Shown: one piece after another, positions 11,441 to 23,917 of the stretch
Position numbering within the stretch: position 1 is the stretch's first letter
Layout: each line of letters opens with the position of its first letter
Assembly: GCF_000208745.1 (NCBI RefSeq)
Contig: NC_030857.1
Span: forward strand, 12,474,466 to 12,538,465
Reading direction: 5' to 3'
From: Theobroma cacao
Lineage: Eukaryota > Streptophyta > Magnoliopsida > Malvales > Malvaceae
DNA: 64,000 nt
The notes under the pieces: model-generated
Seen by the model: only the letters and a program-made list of their open reading frames with translations
What the model was told of the DNA's origin: nothing
The model's database searches: none
Made by a program: the position numbers and the translations under genes

Positions 11441-12750
11441 TGCTCATTTAGAATTTTACAAATTTAATTAATGATATAGAAGTCTGGTTGTGCTTGTGTC
11501 AGAAAAAATAACCAGTTGAAAATCATGAAAAATTTTATTTGAAGGAAGCTCTAGAATTGACATAGATTACTAACATAGAATGGTTGTTAATTCCAATTGG
11601 TAGGCTATAGAACTTGTTATCACTTAAAAAAAATTGTCAAGGTAATAAACCACATGACTAAGGTTCAAAGAATTTTACCTAGGAATCAAATTAGAGGCAA
11701 GAAAAGCCAAAATGGCAAAGCAAGCAACCTATTACACTAACGGTAATGGATGAAAGGAAAAGGAAGGGGCGGGTGTAGCTTGGACTAAGCGCATTGTAGG
11801 AATAGGTATCTTCTTTGATTGACACATAGGTTCATTTTTTCAATTAGAGATCCATGGATCATAGACTTGAAGTGCTATGCATTAAATTCTCTATCTCTTT
11901 CTCCTTCAGTGCACAAGTAAAGTGCATTTTCTTGCTCATCAAGCTTGAAATGGATCTATACAATAGTTCAAAAAATAAAATTGAAACAAGATTAAATCTC
12001 TACTCTTTTTTCCAATTTTTTTTTGTCTTACCTTGCATCATAGGTAAGGCAGAGTGCTTTCTTGGATTTTTCTTTTGGTGAAAAACTGCCGTTAGGAGAT
12101 CTAACAGTGGTAGGTAACATTTTCTAATGAATAAAAACACAAAAGATAGGTGGTAGAAAATTATGGAAGGGGCACTAATAGGGGCACCATTGGAAGGCAG
12201 AGGATTTCTATTCGTCCAAAGGCAAGTTGATTTTATTCAAATAGTAGCTTAAGATTGTAAGTGCAACATAATTTTTTGGCTATTAAAGTATTTGAATCAA
12301 ATGTCCAACTATGTACAATAATGTGCCGATGGTGGACTGAGATCCAATATTGATATGGTCGAATTATTTTTAAACAAGAAGGATAATTGCAGCCGAACTT
12401 TTTGAAATTCAAATTAAAAGGAAGTGATATTCTGATAGGAGTTTAAAAGGGTGGCAGGAGGTCTTCCAAAAGTAGCAAATCATGTCAGCAAAGAAAAAAA
12501 ACATTGATAACAAAGCGAGAGAGACAAAAGAGGCTAAGGTGACTTGGTCGAATTCATTCAAAAGGATTAGGACAACTTGCTACTGTGCAAGAATTCAAAC
12601 ATATAAATAAGCATTTAGACATCCCCACAAGCTAAATGTTAGGCTCATGTTGTGTTTTCTTAATGTCCTTTACTTTGTAATAATTTTTGTAATAGCTAAT
12701 TTTGGTTATTGATATTTTGCTTCAATAAAGCAAAATTAAAAAAAAAAAAC
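11441..12750 (+). other. Unassigned segment ending in AATAAA and poly(A)
   Basis: No domain is recognisable. The 3' end looks like a transcript end: 'tgcttcaataaagcaaaatt' near 12719-12738, directly followed by an 11-A tract, after a T-rich stretch rich in 'taatttttgtaat'. This could be the tail of a retrotransposed transcript or of another LINE. A 75-codon frame at 11854-12081 ends well before it and has no motif. Confidence 0.3.
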
Positions 12751-12830
12751 ATCTTCACTTGTCATTTTATGTCACGTGCTGTTAACGTGGCATGTTAATA
12801 TGTCATAATGATGGTGACATTGTTGGGATG
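12751..12830. other. Unassigned joint before Gypsy element
   Basis: A short AT-rich stretch with several 'gtcacgtg'/'gtgacat'-like words. I see nothing that defines a feature. Confidence 0.3.
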
Positions 12831-14831
12831 AGCCCTACAGCTAATTGGGATTGGCTTACCTTCCAAAACCACTCATAATTTTAACAATTCAATATATACT
12901 CAATAACATTTGAGCTCATTGACCCCATTGGACATTATTTTAAAATCTCCTAAGGTGTCCCTGTTCTTAATTCGAACCATACCAACTAACTTAGTGTATT
13001 TACATTGATTATCCTTAAGCTTTTTATGCTCGTCATAACAACATCCATTTTTCTCCCATCGTTCATCTTACCGACCTTATTTGTATATATGGCTTTTAGC
13101 CTGTCACAATGCCTACCACATAAATGCTCAAGCATTTTCAATCTTTTGCCAAACTTATAATCATGTAAGCACCAGTTAAACTAAATCCTTTCATGGGATA
13201 TCTCCTTCCACAAGATGCATGTGAATCACAAAATGTCCAACTTCAAGCATATGCCTACATATTTATAGCCTTCGTATATTTTGTGATCATGAAAACCACA
13301 ATTCGCAAAACTAGCTTTCTATCTCACATACGCAATTAGAACATTAATTTCGACATGTTTACTTCACCCTTTTGGTATACCAAGATCAACCTTTGGGCAT
13401 ATTTCACCACTAGCCATCATACACCTTTATTATAACAATTAGTGCAAACTTGATTAAGCAATTGTCTCTAAATAACTCTTAAATACATAAATATCAATTT
13501 ATACACCACTTAATGTTATGGTCTTGACTTTACTTATCGATCCTTAACCAATCACATCTATAAAGTGAATAATTTACTTAATTATTGCACCTCACCTTTG
13601 CGGTCATAAGATCAAAATTGTCCAAAACTTAGGATGCAGAAGCTCCCTCTTAAAGCTTATCCAAAACTCAACATTTTCTAATTTCCTTATTCTTAGGAGA
13701 TCACATTGAGACTAATCATTTACATCATAGGTTGCATGTTGAATCAAACACATTTTTAAATTGACCTTTAAAGCAATTCATATATCGATCTTCATATAGA
13801 ACTCCATATGGCACTTAGACTAAATTTGTCATTTCCATTTCATTCAACTTTAAACTACTAAATCCACAACTAATGCTTTAATCCTTTGGTGTCATGATAA
13901 GCATAACAAAATTCAAGCTCATCCTTATAACATATTTGCTTACTAACTTTTTACTTCATGATCTCATATCAATTATAACAAACACTGATGTTCACCCTTG
14001 AGCTAATTCATGTAATTATAGGTATAATCCCATAATAGGTCAAATCAATTCTTAGAATCTCACAATCACTTGATTGAAATCAAAACCAATTTCGTCTAAG
14101 CTACTATACACGTAAAATATATCTAAAGCCCCACACCATTTATATATGGGCATAACAAGCTCAATTAACATAATGCACTTACCCCGGTGCACATAAGTGT
14201 TGGTTTATACCTCTCTCCATGCTTAGATTTGTAAACTTCAAGTGAATTATAACCATCACTAGTCGTTTCAGTCAAAGTATGCCCCTTGTTACTATTATCA
14301 CACGTGTTCCTTTATATTGTCCTCAAATGCAATCCATAATCATCTAATTTTCTTCCCATTGACAATCATGGGCTCAATTATAACTCCAAATAATTAAATT
14401 ACTATAGGCCTATTAGTTTAGCTCCAGTCTCCTCCATTCTTAATCGGAGGGATGTGTCATTACATTTGTCATCACATTAATCCTTCATTAGGAGCATTTT
14501 GTTTTAAGATTTTTCCAACAGCAACTTGTGTCCCGGGTGGCATCTTAAACCCGAACAACGGTACCACTTATGAACTACTATTTCCTCCCCTACAAGATCT
14601 AGCTAACGATGCCAAGAATGGTAGTTTCCCCTCCTGATTGATCTAGCGAGAGGTGGGAGTCCACGTCGAGGAGGCATGATGGTTTATAAGAAGAAACAGA
14701 ACGAGTTTGGACATCTTCAAGTCCTATATGCAGATGCATGCATTCAACTCAATCTATCCTAACTTGGGGCCACATTGACATTGTAGTTTTTAAAATAACT
14801 TTAAAACCAAAAGCTCTAATACCAATTAGAT
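12831..14831 (-). mobile_element. Broken internal region of a minus-strand Gypsy element
   Basis: It lies next to the PBS of the LTR at 14832-17778. On the minus strand a gag-like start codon with MPPRRG.PPLARS coding potential begins at 14677, 154 nt from the LTR, and stops soon after. Further in, the minus strand of 13881-13970 is nearly the same as 24355-24445 in the full-length Gypsy element ('gtaagcaaatatgtt', 'ggatgagctt', 'ttttgttatgctta'). The two elements therefore share an internal sequence that is not coding in either. The leftmost bases include a block, 'gatgagccctacagctaatt', that also occurs at 34153 in the old Copia element, so the left edge is unclear. No 3' LTR is present: the element is truncated. 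Confidence 0.55.
14813..14824 (-). promoter_or_regulatory. Primer-binding site (tRNA-iMet type, one mismatch)
   Basis: The minus strand reads TGGTATTAGAGC, one base from TGGTATCAGAGC, and is separated from the LTR end by a 7-nt spacer. This fixes the LTR as a 5' LTR and the element as minus strand. Confidence 0.75.
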
Positions 14832-17778
14832 TGTCACGACCCGAAATTTTCATCGAGCCCGTGACAACCGTCGCGATATCTCGATTGACATTCATTACCC
14901 GGAATGTCAACCGAAACCTCGCAAGGCTTTCGCATTAGTTTTACTTCTCCCCTATGAGCAATAGTTATTAAATACCATGTTTTAAAGAAATATAGACTAA
15001 TTTCAAATAAAAAACAATCAAAAAGTAATTTCTACTGCACAGGGGTATTTTGGTCATTTTACCCAAAATTTTCAATCACTAGTAAAAATATGATATACGA
15101 GTAATAAACATCCATTTCATGTCTAAAAATAAGTTTCGTTGTCTAATTTGTCAATTTAAAGTGAAATTATAGCTATTCAAATTAAATAAAATATTTCATT
15201 TTCTTATAAAATAATATTTATAGAACTCTGCGTAAATAATTTTTGTAGCGTAAAAGCAAAATAAATTCATACATACAGTGGCACATGCAGCCAGGTATAC
15301 AAAACATTCTACAATGACATGTGGGCCCCCAAAATAAATAAATATGTACAAGAAGGTAGACCTTCGATTTCTAAGGATGTAAATCCAAAAGTAGATCCTC
15401 GACGAAATCAGCTATCTACAGACTATCCTGAGCCTGAAATGTGTGAGAAGAAGGGGTGAGTTTTTATAAACCCAATGAGTAAGCAAATTTCATCTAAAAC
15501 ATCTAAAGCCGAGTAAATGGAAACAATTTAAAACATCTTATCATAATATGATTCATAACATCAAATCTCATTTAAACCCATATAAATTAATTTCATTTCA
15601 TCAAAATCAACAAGGCTTATGATTCTCATAAAAACTTGGCTCGTGCCAAAACTTGCACTCGGTGACACCTTGCGCCGAGGCATCCAACCGAGTCCACCAA
15701 GGCTATTAAAATAACATATGAGTATAAAACTCATTCTTTTACATTTAAAAGCACAGTCGTTCCTTGGCGTTGGCTGAGTTTCACCCTCATGTGGTGGTTC
15801 GGCGTGAGGTGAACTCTAACTTTACCTTATGAGATACCCTCCATGCCTCTCGTACTAAGGTAAATATAACGGGGTTTACCGTGCCCCTCTAATAGGCTGG
15901 TCCACGAAAACTCGCCCACTGCAGTAAGCTAAATACATAACCCACCAAATCAATAAAATTTTGACAGTATAACATGGCTAATATAGTATTACCAACCTGT
16001 CAAGGCAAAGTAAAATAGTTCATATATTCCACACAAACACAAATCCAGCCATGCTTGTCATCACATTGTCATAAGCCCTCAATTCAAACCATATGTCAAA
16101 ACATATATATAACACAAGTATACAGTCTCCACTTACTCAATTTCCAAAACCAGTATTTAATTTCAAAACAAGTTATAAATCTCATTTCGTTTAATCAACA
16201 CTTCAATTGTAAAACATAATAGTTTACAATTTAAATTCATTTTCCTTTAAAACATAAAAACGAGTATAAACTACTTTAGATAGTTAAGATGAAAGTTTGA
16301 TTACTCACAATAGCAGGAGTTTGGAGTACTCCAATTCTTGGTCCTCGGGCACAATATCTTTACCCTTATCAAAGGGCTCACCACCTATACATAATACATG
16401 ACACGTAATTCAATATATTTGTGCCAAACTGTCATAAAACTATTTCAGGCTCTACATGAATGCATGAAATTGAATGAGAATTGTCCGAATGATCACTTAA
16501 AGATGGTGTTCTATGTGGGTTCGATTTATGATCGGACTAAATTTATATTCGACCTAACTCGAACTATACATTGTTGAATTTATCAAAACATCCGATTCAA
16601 CTTCAAATATATTCATTTCACTTCCAAAATTCCAAATACACCTAAGTACCTCAATGAGCTTAATTGTGACTTAATTCACCATAACCGAAATTTATTCCGA
16701 TTTCGATATCCAACATCATATTCATCAATTCCTAGCTAAATAACTTGAAATACAAAAAAATCCATCATCAATATGTCACCCATAAAATTTGGCCAAAGAG
16801 GGTTGTTGAAGGGCATGTGATTTTCTTGCTTGTTTTTCATGCCAAACATCATCAAACAACTAAAAACACTAAGATATCATGAAATCTAGCAAAATCCACC
16901 ATCAAAACCTCTCTCCCTAAGTTTGGCCAGCATGTAATCCCTCATGGAAACTTGTGTTTTCATCCATAGAAAATGAAAAAGAAAGCATGGGTAAGGTAAA
17001 TCTTAAGCTAAAATTGAAAAATCTTACCTTTGTTTGTTTTGTTCCTTTAAATTCAACAAATTTCTCTTAGATTTTCTTCTCTAGGGTTTGCTCTTATTCT
17101 TTTCTCTTTGTTCTTAGCTTTGGCCGGCCATGAAGAATGAAATGGGAGAGCTTAAGTTAAGCTTATAAAGGCAATTATAAAAATATTAAAACTTGACATG
17201 TGTCACCATGTGATTGGTCCATGGTTAATAACTTAACAATTAAGCATTTACTCACCACCACATGTAATTTCTTAATTATCCAAAGTATAAAATGATAGTA
17301 GGTGAAATTCATGGGCTTGACAAGTATTATGGTGGTGTAAAATTCCAAAAATTCCAATTACGTCCTCATGGGCATGTAAAATGACTATTTTACCCTTATG
17401 CTCAAAATTGAAATTTTTCACTTCTAAAATTCAAATCATGCTCTAATTAGTCAAACTTAGTCAAAAATCTCATCCAACATTCCAATTTTGCCCTCATATG
17501 GAAAAATGACCATTTTGCCCCTACGTTATGAAAACTCCCAATTAGACTCTAAATCAATCCTTGAACTCCGAATCACCATATTAAGACATTCTAAGGTTCA
17601 ATAACTCTCGAATACATCTTAAAATCTCTATTTGGACTAGTTCGAGGCTTTAATCAACTTAATTGTACCACTAGGTACGATACCGACTTTTAACGATTCT
17701 TTAAGGCATCCAAGTATGCAGACATGCTATCAAATACGCGAATGGCATGGCAAGTATGTAATAGAGCTTGGCTTGACA
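14832..17778 (-). repeat. Gypsy 5' LTR, TGTCAAGCC family ('family A')
   Basis: On the minus strand it starts TGTCAAGCCAAGCTC and ends CGGGTCGTGACA, 2947 bp. It matches the LTRs at 46547-49537, 51370-54489, 54939-57764 and the split copy at 54926-60676. Visible parts on the minus strand: a TATA box (CTTTATAAGC) at 17159-17168, an AAACCCTAG box near 17091-17099, a splice-donor-like AAGGTAAGAT at 17021-17030, and a GC-rich hairpin island at 15660-15925. The base after the LTR end is GGGTG, and the base pairs on the internal side give no target duplication because the 3' LTR is lost. The 5' flank (17779 onward) is Copia-derived. Confidence 0.8.
15660..15925 (-). other. GC-rich conserved LTR island with hairpin
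   Basis: The hairpin spans 15776-15816; on the minus strand it is GAGTTCACC..loop CGAACCACCA..GGTGAAA. The flanks hold the shared blocks 'gccaacgccaaggaacg', 'ttggtggactcggttggatg' and 'ctattagaggggcacggtaa' (minus-strand sense). It lies in the transcribed leader, well downstream of the TATA box. Confidence 0.65.
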
Positions 17779-18403
17779 GGGTGCCTAACCAAGGACGCCA
17801 AAACATGATGCTTTTGGGTATAACATGAAACATGTGAAGGTAAATGAGTGAGCAAGAAAGGAATCATCACCTCAAGTGATTTAGGGGACATATCTTAATA
17901 ATTCATGCTTGATATTAGCTTGTTGAAGTCCTTGGCTAAGACTACTTGGAGATTATGAAAAAAGTTTTCATAAATCTCTATAAAACTAATGATATAACTT
18001 TCAACAACAAATATGGAGATCAATAAGAGTAGGCACTGCACCATGCTCTTATCATTTCCTAGATATATGATGAGGGAATGAATTATACTCATAGACTGTA
18101 CACTAAAAGGTTGTCAAAGAACCCTTTGACTCTCCTAACAATTGGATGATCATGATGCGTTGCTAGATGCCAATCTTGGTCTATGGAATTGAATTAATTA
18201 ATTTAATAAAAATTATAATTCAATTCCATTGCCAACATGTTTGGAACCTAATGAGTCACACACAATAAGTTGCATAATGAATTAAATTAAGAGTGTGATG
18301 ATTTAAGTTGGACTTAAATCATATCCTAGGTTTTAACTTCTAAAGATTTAATTAAAATAGTTTAATTAAGTATAAGGCCAATATTATAATTGATAGTTTC
18401 ATT
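17779..18403 (+). repeat. Copia fragment, second copy of 62696-63311
   Basis: It begins 'gggtgcctaaccaaggacgc' and follows 62696-63311 almost base for base, including 'ataacatgaaacatgtgaag', 'gatattagcttgttgaagtc', and near the end 'aagttggacttaaatcatat'. The match stops near 18403/63311, where this copy passes into Sirevirus-like 3' DNA. A short minus-strand frame here (17895-18092) is not supported, as its reverse complement is element DNA in both copies. Confidence 0.7.
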
Positions 18404-19339
18404 CATGATTTAAAGAATATTTCTTAGATTGCTTGCTAAAGAAATATTTGATGGTAATTAAGAATGCTTATTGATGATATTTTTTTCCTTGAGTTGTTAT
18501 TTTCATATATGAATTAGAAAATTATTGATAATACCTAATGATTATTGAGAATGATGTTTGATGACTAATGATACTTTAGACATGTTTAGGAACTATTTTA
18601 CAAATATTTCTTGAAAATATGAGTATTTGATGCATATAATGAACATCTATTCAAATTCTCATACTTATCTAGTTTCATAAATACTTGAGTATTAGATGAA
18701 CTTGTTGAATATCTACTTAAATACTCATTATTTTAAGCTCATGATTTCCCTCCTAACAATTAGTGTTTTAACAATTAGAAGCTTATTGGTTTCATAATTT
18801 GTCTAAAGGGGGAGCGTTTAAATTAACCTTGTTTTATTCTAAACTCATTTTTTGATAATGACAAAAAGAGGGAGAAATAACAAAGAATTGTTGTGTTTGA
18901 TGCAAAGAACTATTGTAATTCAATGCTTAATTTTCTTGAAATGCAACTTATAATTGTCTTGAAATGCTTATGATACATATGCTCATAAAATTTACTTGCA
19001 CCACACTCATTAAGGGGGAGTTTTTATTGATGACAAACAAGGGAAGAAGATAGGAGAAGAAATAGGATGCAATGTTATGTGTTTGTTTTTGAACAAATTG
19101 CTAGATTGGTCATATTATATCTATTGTTGATGATTGTTCATAAATATCTACACATATGTGATTAATGTTATATTTTGGTTGAGAAATCCTAAAAATTTTT
19201 TTTTGTATACGTACATATTAAGGGGGAGCATAGATTAAGGGGGAATAATCCCTCAACTGCACATACATATAGAAAATACATAGACATTATTACACTCTTA
19301 ATCTAGGAGTGTTTTGTCATCATCAAAAAAGGGAGAGAA
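18404..19339 (+). mobile_element. 3' internal end of a second Sirevirus-like element, with polypurine tracts
   Basis: It matches 430-790 (for example 'gagtatttgatgcat' and 'aacatctattcaaa') and has GGGGGAG tracts at 18803-18816, 19011-19021 and 19219-19230, variants at 18861-18877 and 19235-19246, and the LTR-proximal AAAAAAGGGAGAGAA ending at 19339. No coding frame remains. The left edge abuts the Copia fragment. Confidence 0.65.
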
Positions 19340-20575
19340 TGTTGACTCCATATATTTTTAATGATAACAAAACATTCCCATTCATTGATGTCTAATTACT
19401 TTATTTAAGTGTGCAAGTTAAAGTTTAAAATCCTTAATATATTTGTTATTTGGAAGCAAGGTAAGAAGCTTGCTTAATTACAAAATGAGTTAATCAATTA
19501 AAGAAGCAAAGAAGAAAAGGCTTAGTAAAAACAGAATGTTGTTAACTGATTAACGTGGAGCCTTAACCAATTAAGGTAAAGCTGAGCATTATACAAAAGC
19601 AAGATAGTAAATCCTTAATCAATTAGTACAAGCTTTAACTGATTAAGAAGGTGCTGGAAGCCAAAAACAAAGGCATGCTAATCAATTCAGGAATTGAGTT
19701 AATTGATTAGAGCACAAGACTTTAGTACCTTCAAGTGCTAAAACCCAAAGTTCGAAAAAAGGTTGACCGTTGAAGAGAGCTAAAATGGAGAAGTCCAAAA
19801 TTCGAAGATTTTGTAATTGATTAAAGCTCATTTTAATCAATTAAGGATGGAGGAAGAGAAGCTTCAATTAGTTAATGGGAAGACTAACCAATTAAAGAAG
19901 ACTGGTGTGTAAAGGAAAATGAAACAAAAAGTTTATAATCGATTAGAGTTTTCTCTATACGATTAATATAATGTACACAACTACAAGACAATGCAAGAGA
20001 GAGAAACTATAATCGATTAGAGCTGCTTGTAACTAGTTAACGGAACACCGTCTTCTATTTGAAAAAAGTCACTAAAAGACAAAATAACGGCTAATAACGG
20101 TTAAAAACTATCTCTGACGGCTAAAATCAATCTCCTAAGTATTTAAGGCTCTCTAACAATCAAAAATCATATAAAGAAGCTACCAAGAGTGATTTTGAGC
20201 TAAAACCATCTAAAAACCTTCTCTTAACACTTGTATTCCATTCCTATCTTTGTGAAAGTGTTTGTGTTGAAGCTTGTACAACTTAAATCAGTAAAGTGGT
20301 CATTTATACCTCCTTTTATCTTCTATTTCTTGTTTACTTAGAGTGTGTGAGACACTCTAAGAAGTAGTCTAAGCTAAGGTAAGTTTAAGACTTGTTGTAA
20401 AAGAGTTGGAGCTTGGTTAGAAGCTCACCTTGTAAAAGCTTGGTGAAGCTATTCATTCCACTGATTTTAATAAAGTTGGGTTGAAAATCCTTGATTGGGA
20501 AAATCAAGATAATGGATGTAGGCCAGGTGGACCAAACCATTATAAATATTGTGTTTTGTCCACTTCTCTTAATCT
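19340..20575 (+). repeat. Sirevirus-like LTR, first part (split by Gypsy element)
   Basis: It starts TGTTGACTCCATATATTT and has the same layout as the LTR at 2231: a conserved first ~100 bp, a zone of short palindromes, then the block ending 'aatggatgtagg..accaaaccat' corresponding to 3170-3200. It is cut at 20575 by the Gypsy element and resumes at 31600. Without the insert the LTR is about 1.38 kb. Its palindromes use an ATCGATTA/ACTGATTAA core rather than GTCGAC, so it is a subfamily distinct from the other LTRs here. Confidence 0.7.
19545..20050. repeat. Dense ATCGATTA-type palindrome array in LTR U3
   Basis: About a dozen variants of TTAATCGATTAA / TTAACTGATTAA occur in 500 bp. Examples are AACTGATTAAC near 19552, TAATCAATTA near 19617, TTAATTGATTAG near 19700, TTAATCAATTAAG near 19833, and TAATCGATTAGAG near 19936 and 20009. 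They are spaced irregularly by 20-70 bp in otherwise non-repetitive DNA. Confidence 0.65.
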
Positions 20576-23500
20576 TGTAACACCCCGTACCCTCGTATAG
20601 TAGTTAACATAACAGTCCTAGTAAGACGAAGGAATAATTGATGCGAGTTTACGTGCTAAAAAGTGATAAAGGAGTAAAGGAATGCTCCAAAGTAAAATAT
20701 TTCGCATACGTGAAAATAATAATTAAATAATAATATCTTCGTCGAAGATGAATTAACACGTTAAAAGGTGATTTGGAAGTGAAACAGGACATAATAATAT
20801 GTTTCAGGACGAGAGGAGACAAGTAAAAAAAAAAATTTAATAAAATAATATTTTATTTAATAAAATAATATTAAAATATTACTAATAATAAAAAAAATAA
20901 ATGAATAAATAAATAAAATGAAATGAATAAAGAAAAGATGAATAATGAAAAGGTTGGACAGGTGGAAAATGAAGCATGGCTTTTTCACTTTACTTTGACC
21001 ACATGGGAGAAAAAAAAAATAGAACAAAGGTGGAGTGGGCAGCCGCCCATGTGGCAAATAAATAAGTTAAAAAAATATTTTTTTTAAGTGATGAATTGAG
21101 TTAGTAGGTGTCGGCCATTTGATGAATAATAAAGGAGGAAGAAATGATGGTGGGAGGTCAGCCAAGTAAAACTAAATAAACAAATAAATAAATAAGTAAA
21201 TATAGTTGACAAGTACAAAACGGATAAGGATGGTTGGGAAGAATAACAAGAAAAAAAGAGAAAGGCTGAACTTTGAGGAGACAAAATGGGAAAGAGAGAG
21301 AGAAAGCTGGTGAGAAAGAAAAATTTATTTCCTCATGTTGCTACCGACAGCCACTTATGGAGCAAATAAAATAGGGGAAAGGAGTTGATTTTGAGAGAGG
21401 AAAGGGGGCTGATTTGCTACCGGTTTGAAGAGGAAAAAGGAGGCTTTGTGCTGTCAATTTTTTAGAGGAAAAAGGGGCTTTGTGTTGCTGGATTTTGAAG
21501 AAGGAAAAAAGAGGAAGCTAGGTTTTTGGGGTGATGCCGGCGGTGAGAGAGAAATGACGAAATTGTGGCTGGCATTGAGAGTTAAGGAGGTATGATGGTG
21601 GCTGCAAATATGGTAAGAAAAAAAAAGAGCAGAAGAGAGAGAGAAAGAAACGGGAAAAGAAAGAGAAAAAAGAGAAAAAAAATGGTAAGTTAATATTATA
21701 TTAAGGTTTATAGGTGGTTTAATATTGTGCATATTTTGGATGAAAAATTTGCAATTTGGTTAAGGAATTTTTATTAAGCTACTCCCCATACAAGTGTGTG
21801 ATTAAGTATATTGGGTTTAAATTGTTGCTAGGAAAGTTTGTCATGGAAGCGTGTCAGACGAAGTTACTTGACTGGCAAATAGGAATAATTATACACCTGT
21901 ACGAATTAATAACGACGTAGTAATTCCATTATTGTGAGGTGAGTAGGGAGTGCCAATTTTAAAATTTTCGTAAATATATACCTATACGTATAATTTATTT
22001 TAAACGTGAAAATTGTGGTTAACATGTGCTGGTAGCAATCCTAGGAAATTGTGGTTTCAAATTATGTTTAGAAATTATTTTGAATATATATATGTATAAA
22101 TTATATGTAAAGTGTTTTGAAAATAGGGAAACAAGCCCTTTCACACTGTTTTACATCAAAATCTGTGCCTTATATTTGTGCAGTGTGCATTCATGGTTAT
22201 ATTGCTTATTCACCATGCGAATTATTGTTTTAAAATTCATGCATAAATATATTTTGAGAAAATGATAGATTTTATCATATCTTATGTGGAATGCTTTGGA
22301 AATAATTTTGAAACGAGATTTCGAGGACATAACGAAATTTTTAAAATGGATTTATAAACGAGAGACTTGAGAGTAGGCCGACTATCACTTCGGTTAAGTG
22401 TGACCCTCGTGCACGAGTGAACTCTAGCTAGAGAACCTTTGGGTCATCGACGGACGGTTAGGCATGGTGGGGGCCATGGCTTGTGATATATGTATTCGTG
22501 GCTAGGCCACCAGTGATACGCGGTTGCAACCACTTGATTCTCCGATGTCAGCCAACATCGTTGAGATTGCCATGGCACATGGGAATCCGGTGGAAGCGAT
22601 GCTCCCGAATGTTATTATGTGGTAGCGGGACCACGGATTTATTTTCATTCCTTACTCGAGAATGGCATCTCTGGGTTTTCAAACTCATATCTCTTTACAT
22701 GGTGAAAACGAAATTTAATGGTTTTTCCACAGCTCCTCTATTTTTACGGTGAAATGAATTTTAACTCCTCGCGTACGAGGCGATTTGTGAATTATGTATA
22801 AGTTTAAATAACATTCGATTTCATGGGAGCTTGCCCGAATTTATTAAATTGATTTGAGTAAAATGTCAATTGATTTCGACGGCAGAAATCCTTTTATGTA
22901 CAATTGTTTTAAAACAATATTTCAAATGATTGTCTTGAAAAAGGTTATTGATTTGTTTCTGAGGGGAAACTTTTATCTACTTGGTTGATTTACCACTTGA
23001 AATTATTACAATGCATAAGAAATTCTCTGTTTTTCATATAAGGCACAAACGTCCGTTTGAAATAAATTATTTTTATAATCTTGCATTTTTAATATCAACT
23101 GATCTGTTGTTTGCTTGTTTCCCATCTAAGCCCTACTCAAAAAGCCAATGATCACTGAGTCTGTGAGACTCACACCCCTCTTTTTCCCCTTTTGTAGACA
23201 AAGTTCGGCCTAGCGTGTAATCATCAGTGCGTTCGGTCCACCACAAATAGGTAAAGGCGTCTCATAGCATTTTATCTCGAGTCCCTCCACTGTTAGAGGT
23301 TGAGTTATAGTACCTTGGTTTTACTATGTAAATGAATATTAGTTTTGATATAACCGAAAATTTGAGATTTTTTAACCCAATGTATTTAATTGTGATGTCA
23401 CGACTTAAAAGTCAAAATTCAATGGTTATGCTTGTTGTTGAATTCATGTTATAAATATATATGGTTCAAACATTAATATGGTTTAGTAAAAGTGTTCAGT

Positions 23501-23595
23501 GAGTTATTGAGAAATTTCTTTCAAGCTTGTTCAGGACTTGGCAGAATCTCCCGGAGATCTCGGACGCTGGTAGCGACCGAGGAGGGGTCGTTACA
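20576..23595 (+). repeat. 5' LTR of the full-length Gypsy element
   Basis: It starts TGTAACACCCCGTACCCTCG and ends GGGTCGTTACA, 3020 bp. It aligns by eye along its whole length with 28577-31599. From 20820 to 21700 it is A/G-rich. A GC-rich structured island lies at 22370-22640, with two perfect 12-bp palindromes, CTCGTGCACGAG near 22411 and CTCTAGCTAGAG near 22426. Short frames on either strand in this LTR (for example 21084-21284) recur in the other LTR simply because the LTRs are copies. Confidence 0.9.
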
Positions 23596-23599
23596 AAGT

Positions 23600-23611
23600 T
23601 GGTATCAAAGC
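23600..23611 (+). promoter_or_regulatory. Primer-binding site (tRNA-iMet type)
   Basis: TGGTATCAAAGC, one mismatch to TGGTATCAGAGC, lies 4 nt after the LTR end. Confidence 0.85.
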
Positions 23612-23806
23612 TCTAGGTTTAGTCGAGTCTTAGGAATTCTCATGTCAGTCAGCGGAGTTGTAGGAGTTAATGTAGAGTCTTGTTTATGATTTGTGACTGC
23701 AGCACAAGTCATAGACAAGAGGCTATATAGACTCTTATTCCTAGCAACCTACCCTTCTTCAAACGTCATGTAAAATTCATAAGTGGTGCCGTTGTCCAGG
23801 TTTGAG

Positions 23807-23917
23807 ATGCCACCTGAGACACGAGCTACTGTTGGAAAGAGTTTAAGCAAATGCTCCTGGGGAAAGGTTGATGTAATGATATACCTTCCGACTAAGGGTG
23901 GAGGAAAGTGGAATTAA
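23807..23917 (+). pseudogene. Stub of a Gypsy gag start
   Basis: A 36-codon frame starts MPPETRATVG 211 nt after the 5' LTR. 'MPP(R/E)...' starts are usual for plant Gypsy gag, and the minus-strand relative at 14677 also starts MPPRRG. The frame then stops, and nothing that looks like the rest of gag (retrotrans_gag domain, CCHC knuckle) follows. It is best read as the remnant of a gag start kept in a non-autonomous element. Confidence 0.45.

Noticed and set aside
21084..21284. 66-codon frame kept nearly unchanged at 29082-29282
   Set aside because: The two frames are in the two LTRs of one element, so likeness is due to copying. The frame is antisense to an A/G-rich LTR tract and has no domain.
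21454..21732. Phe/Ser-rich 92-codon minus-strand frame and its partner at 29423-29731
   Set aside because: It is a low-complexity reading of the LTR's A/G-rich leader; the partner has shifted frames.
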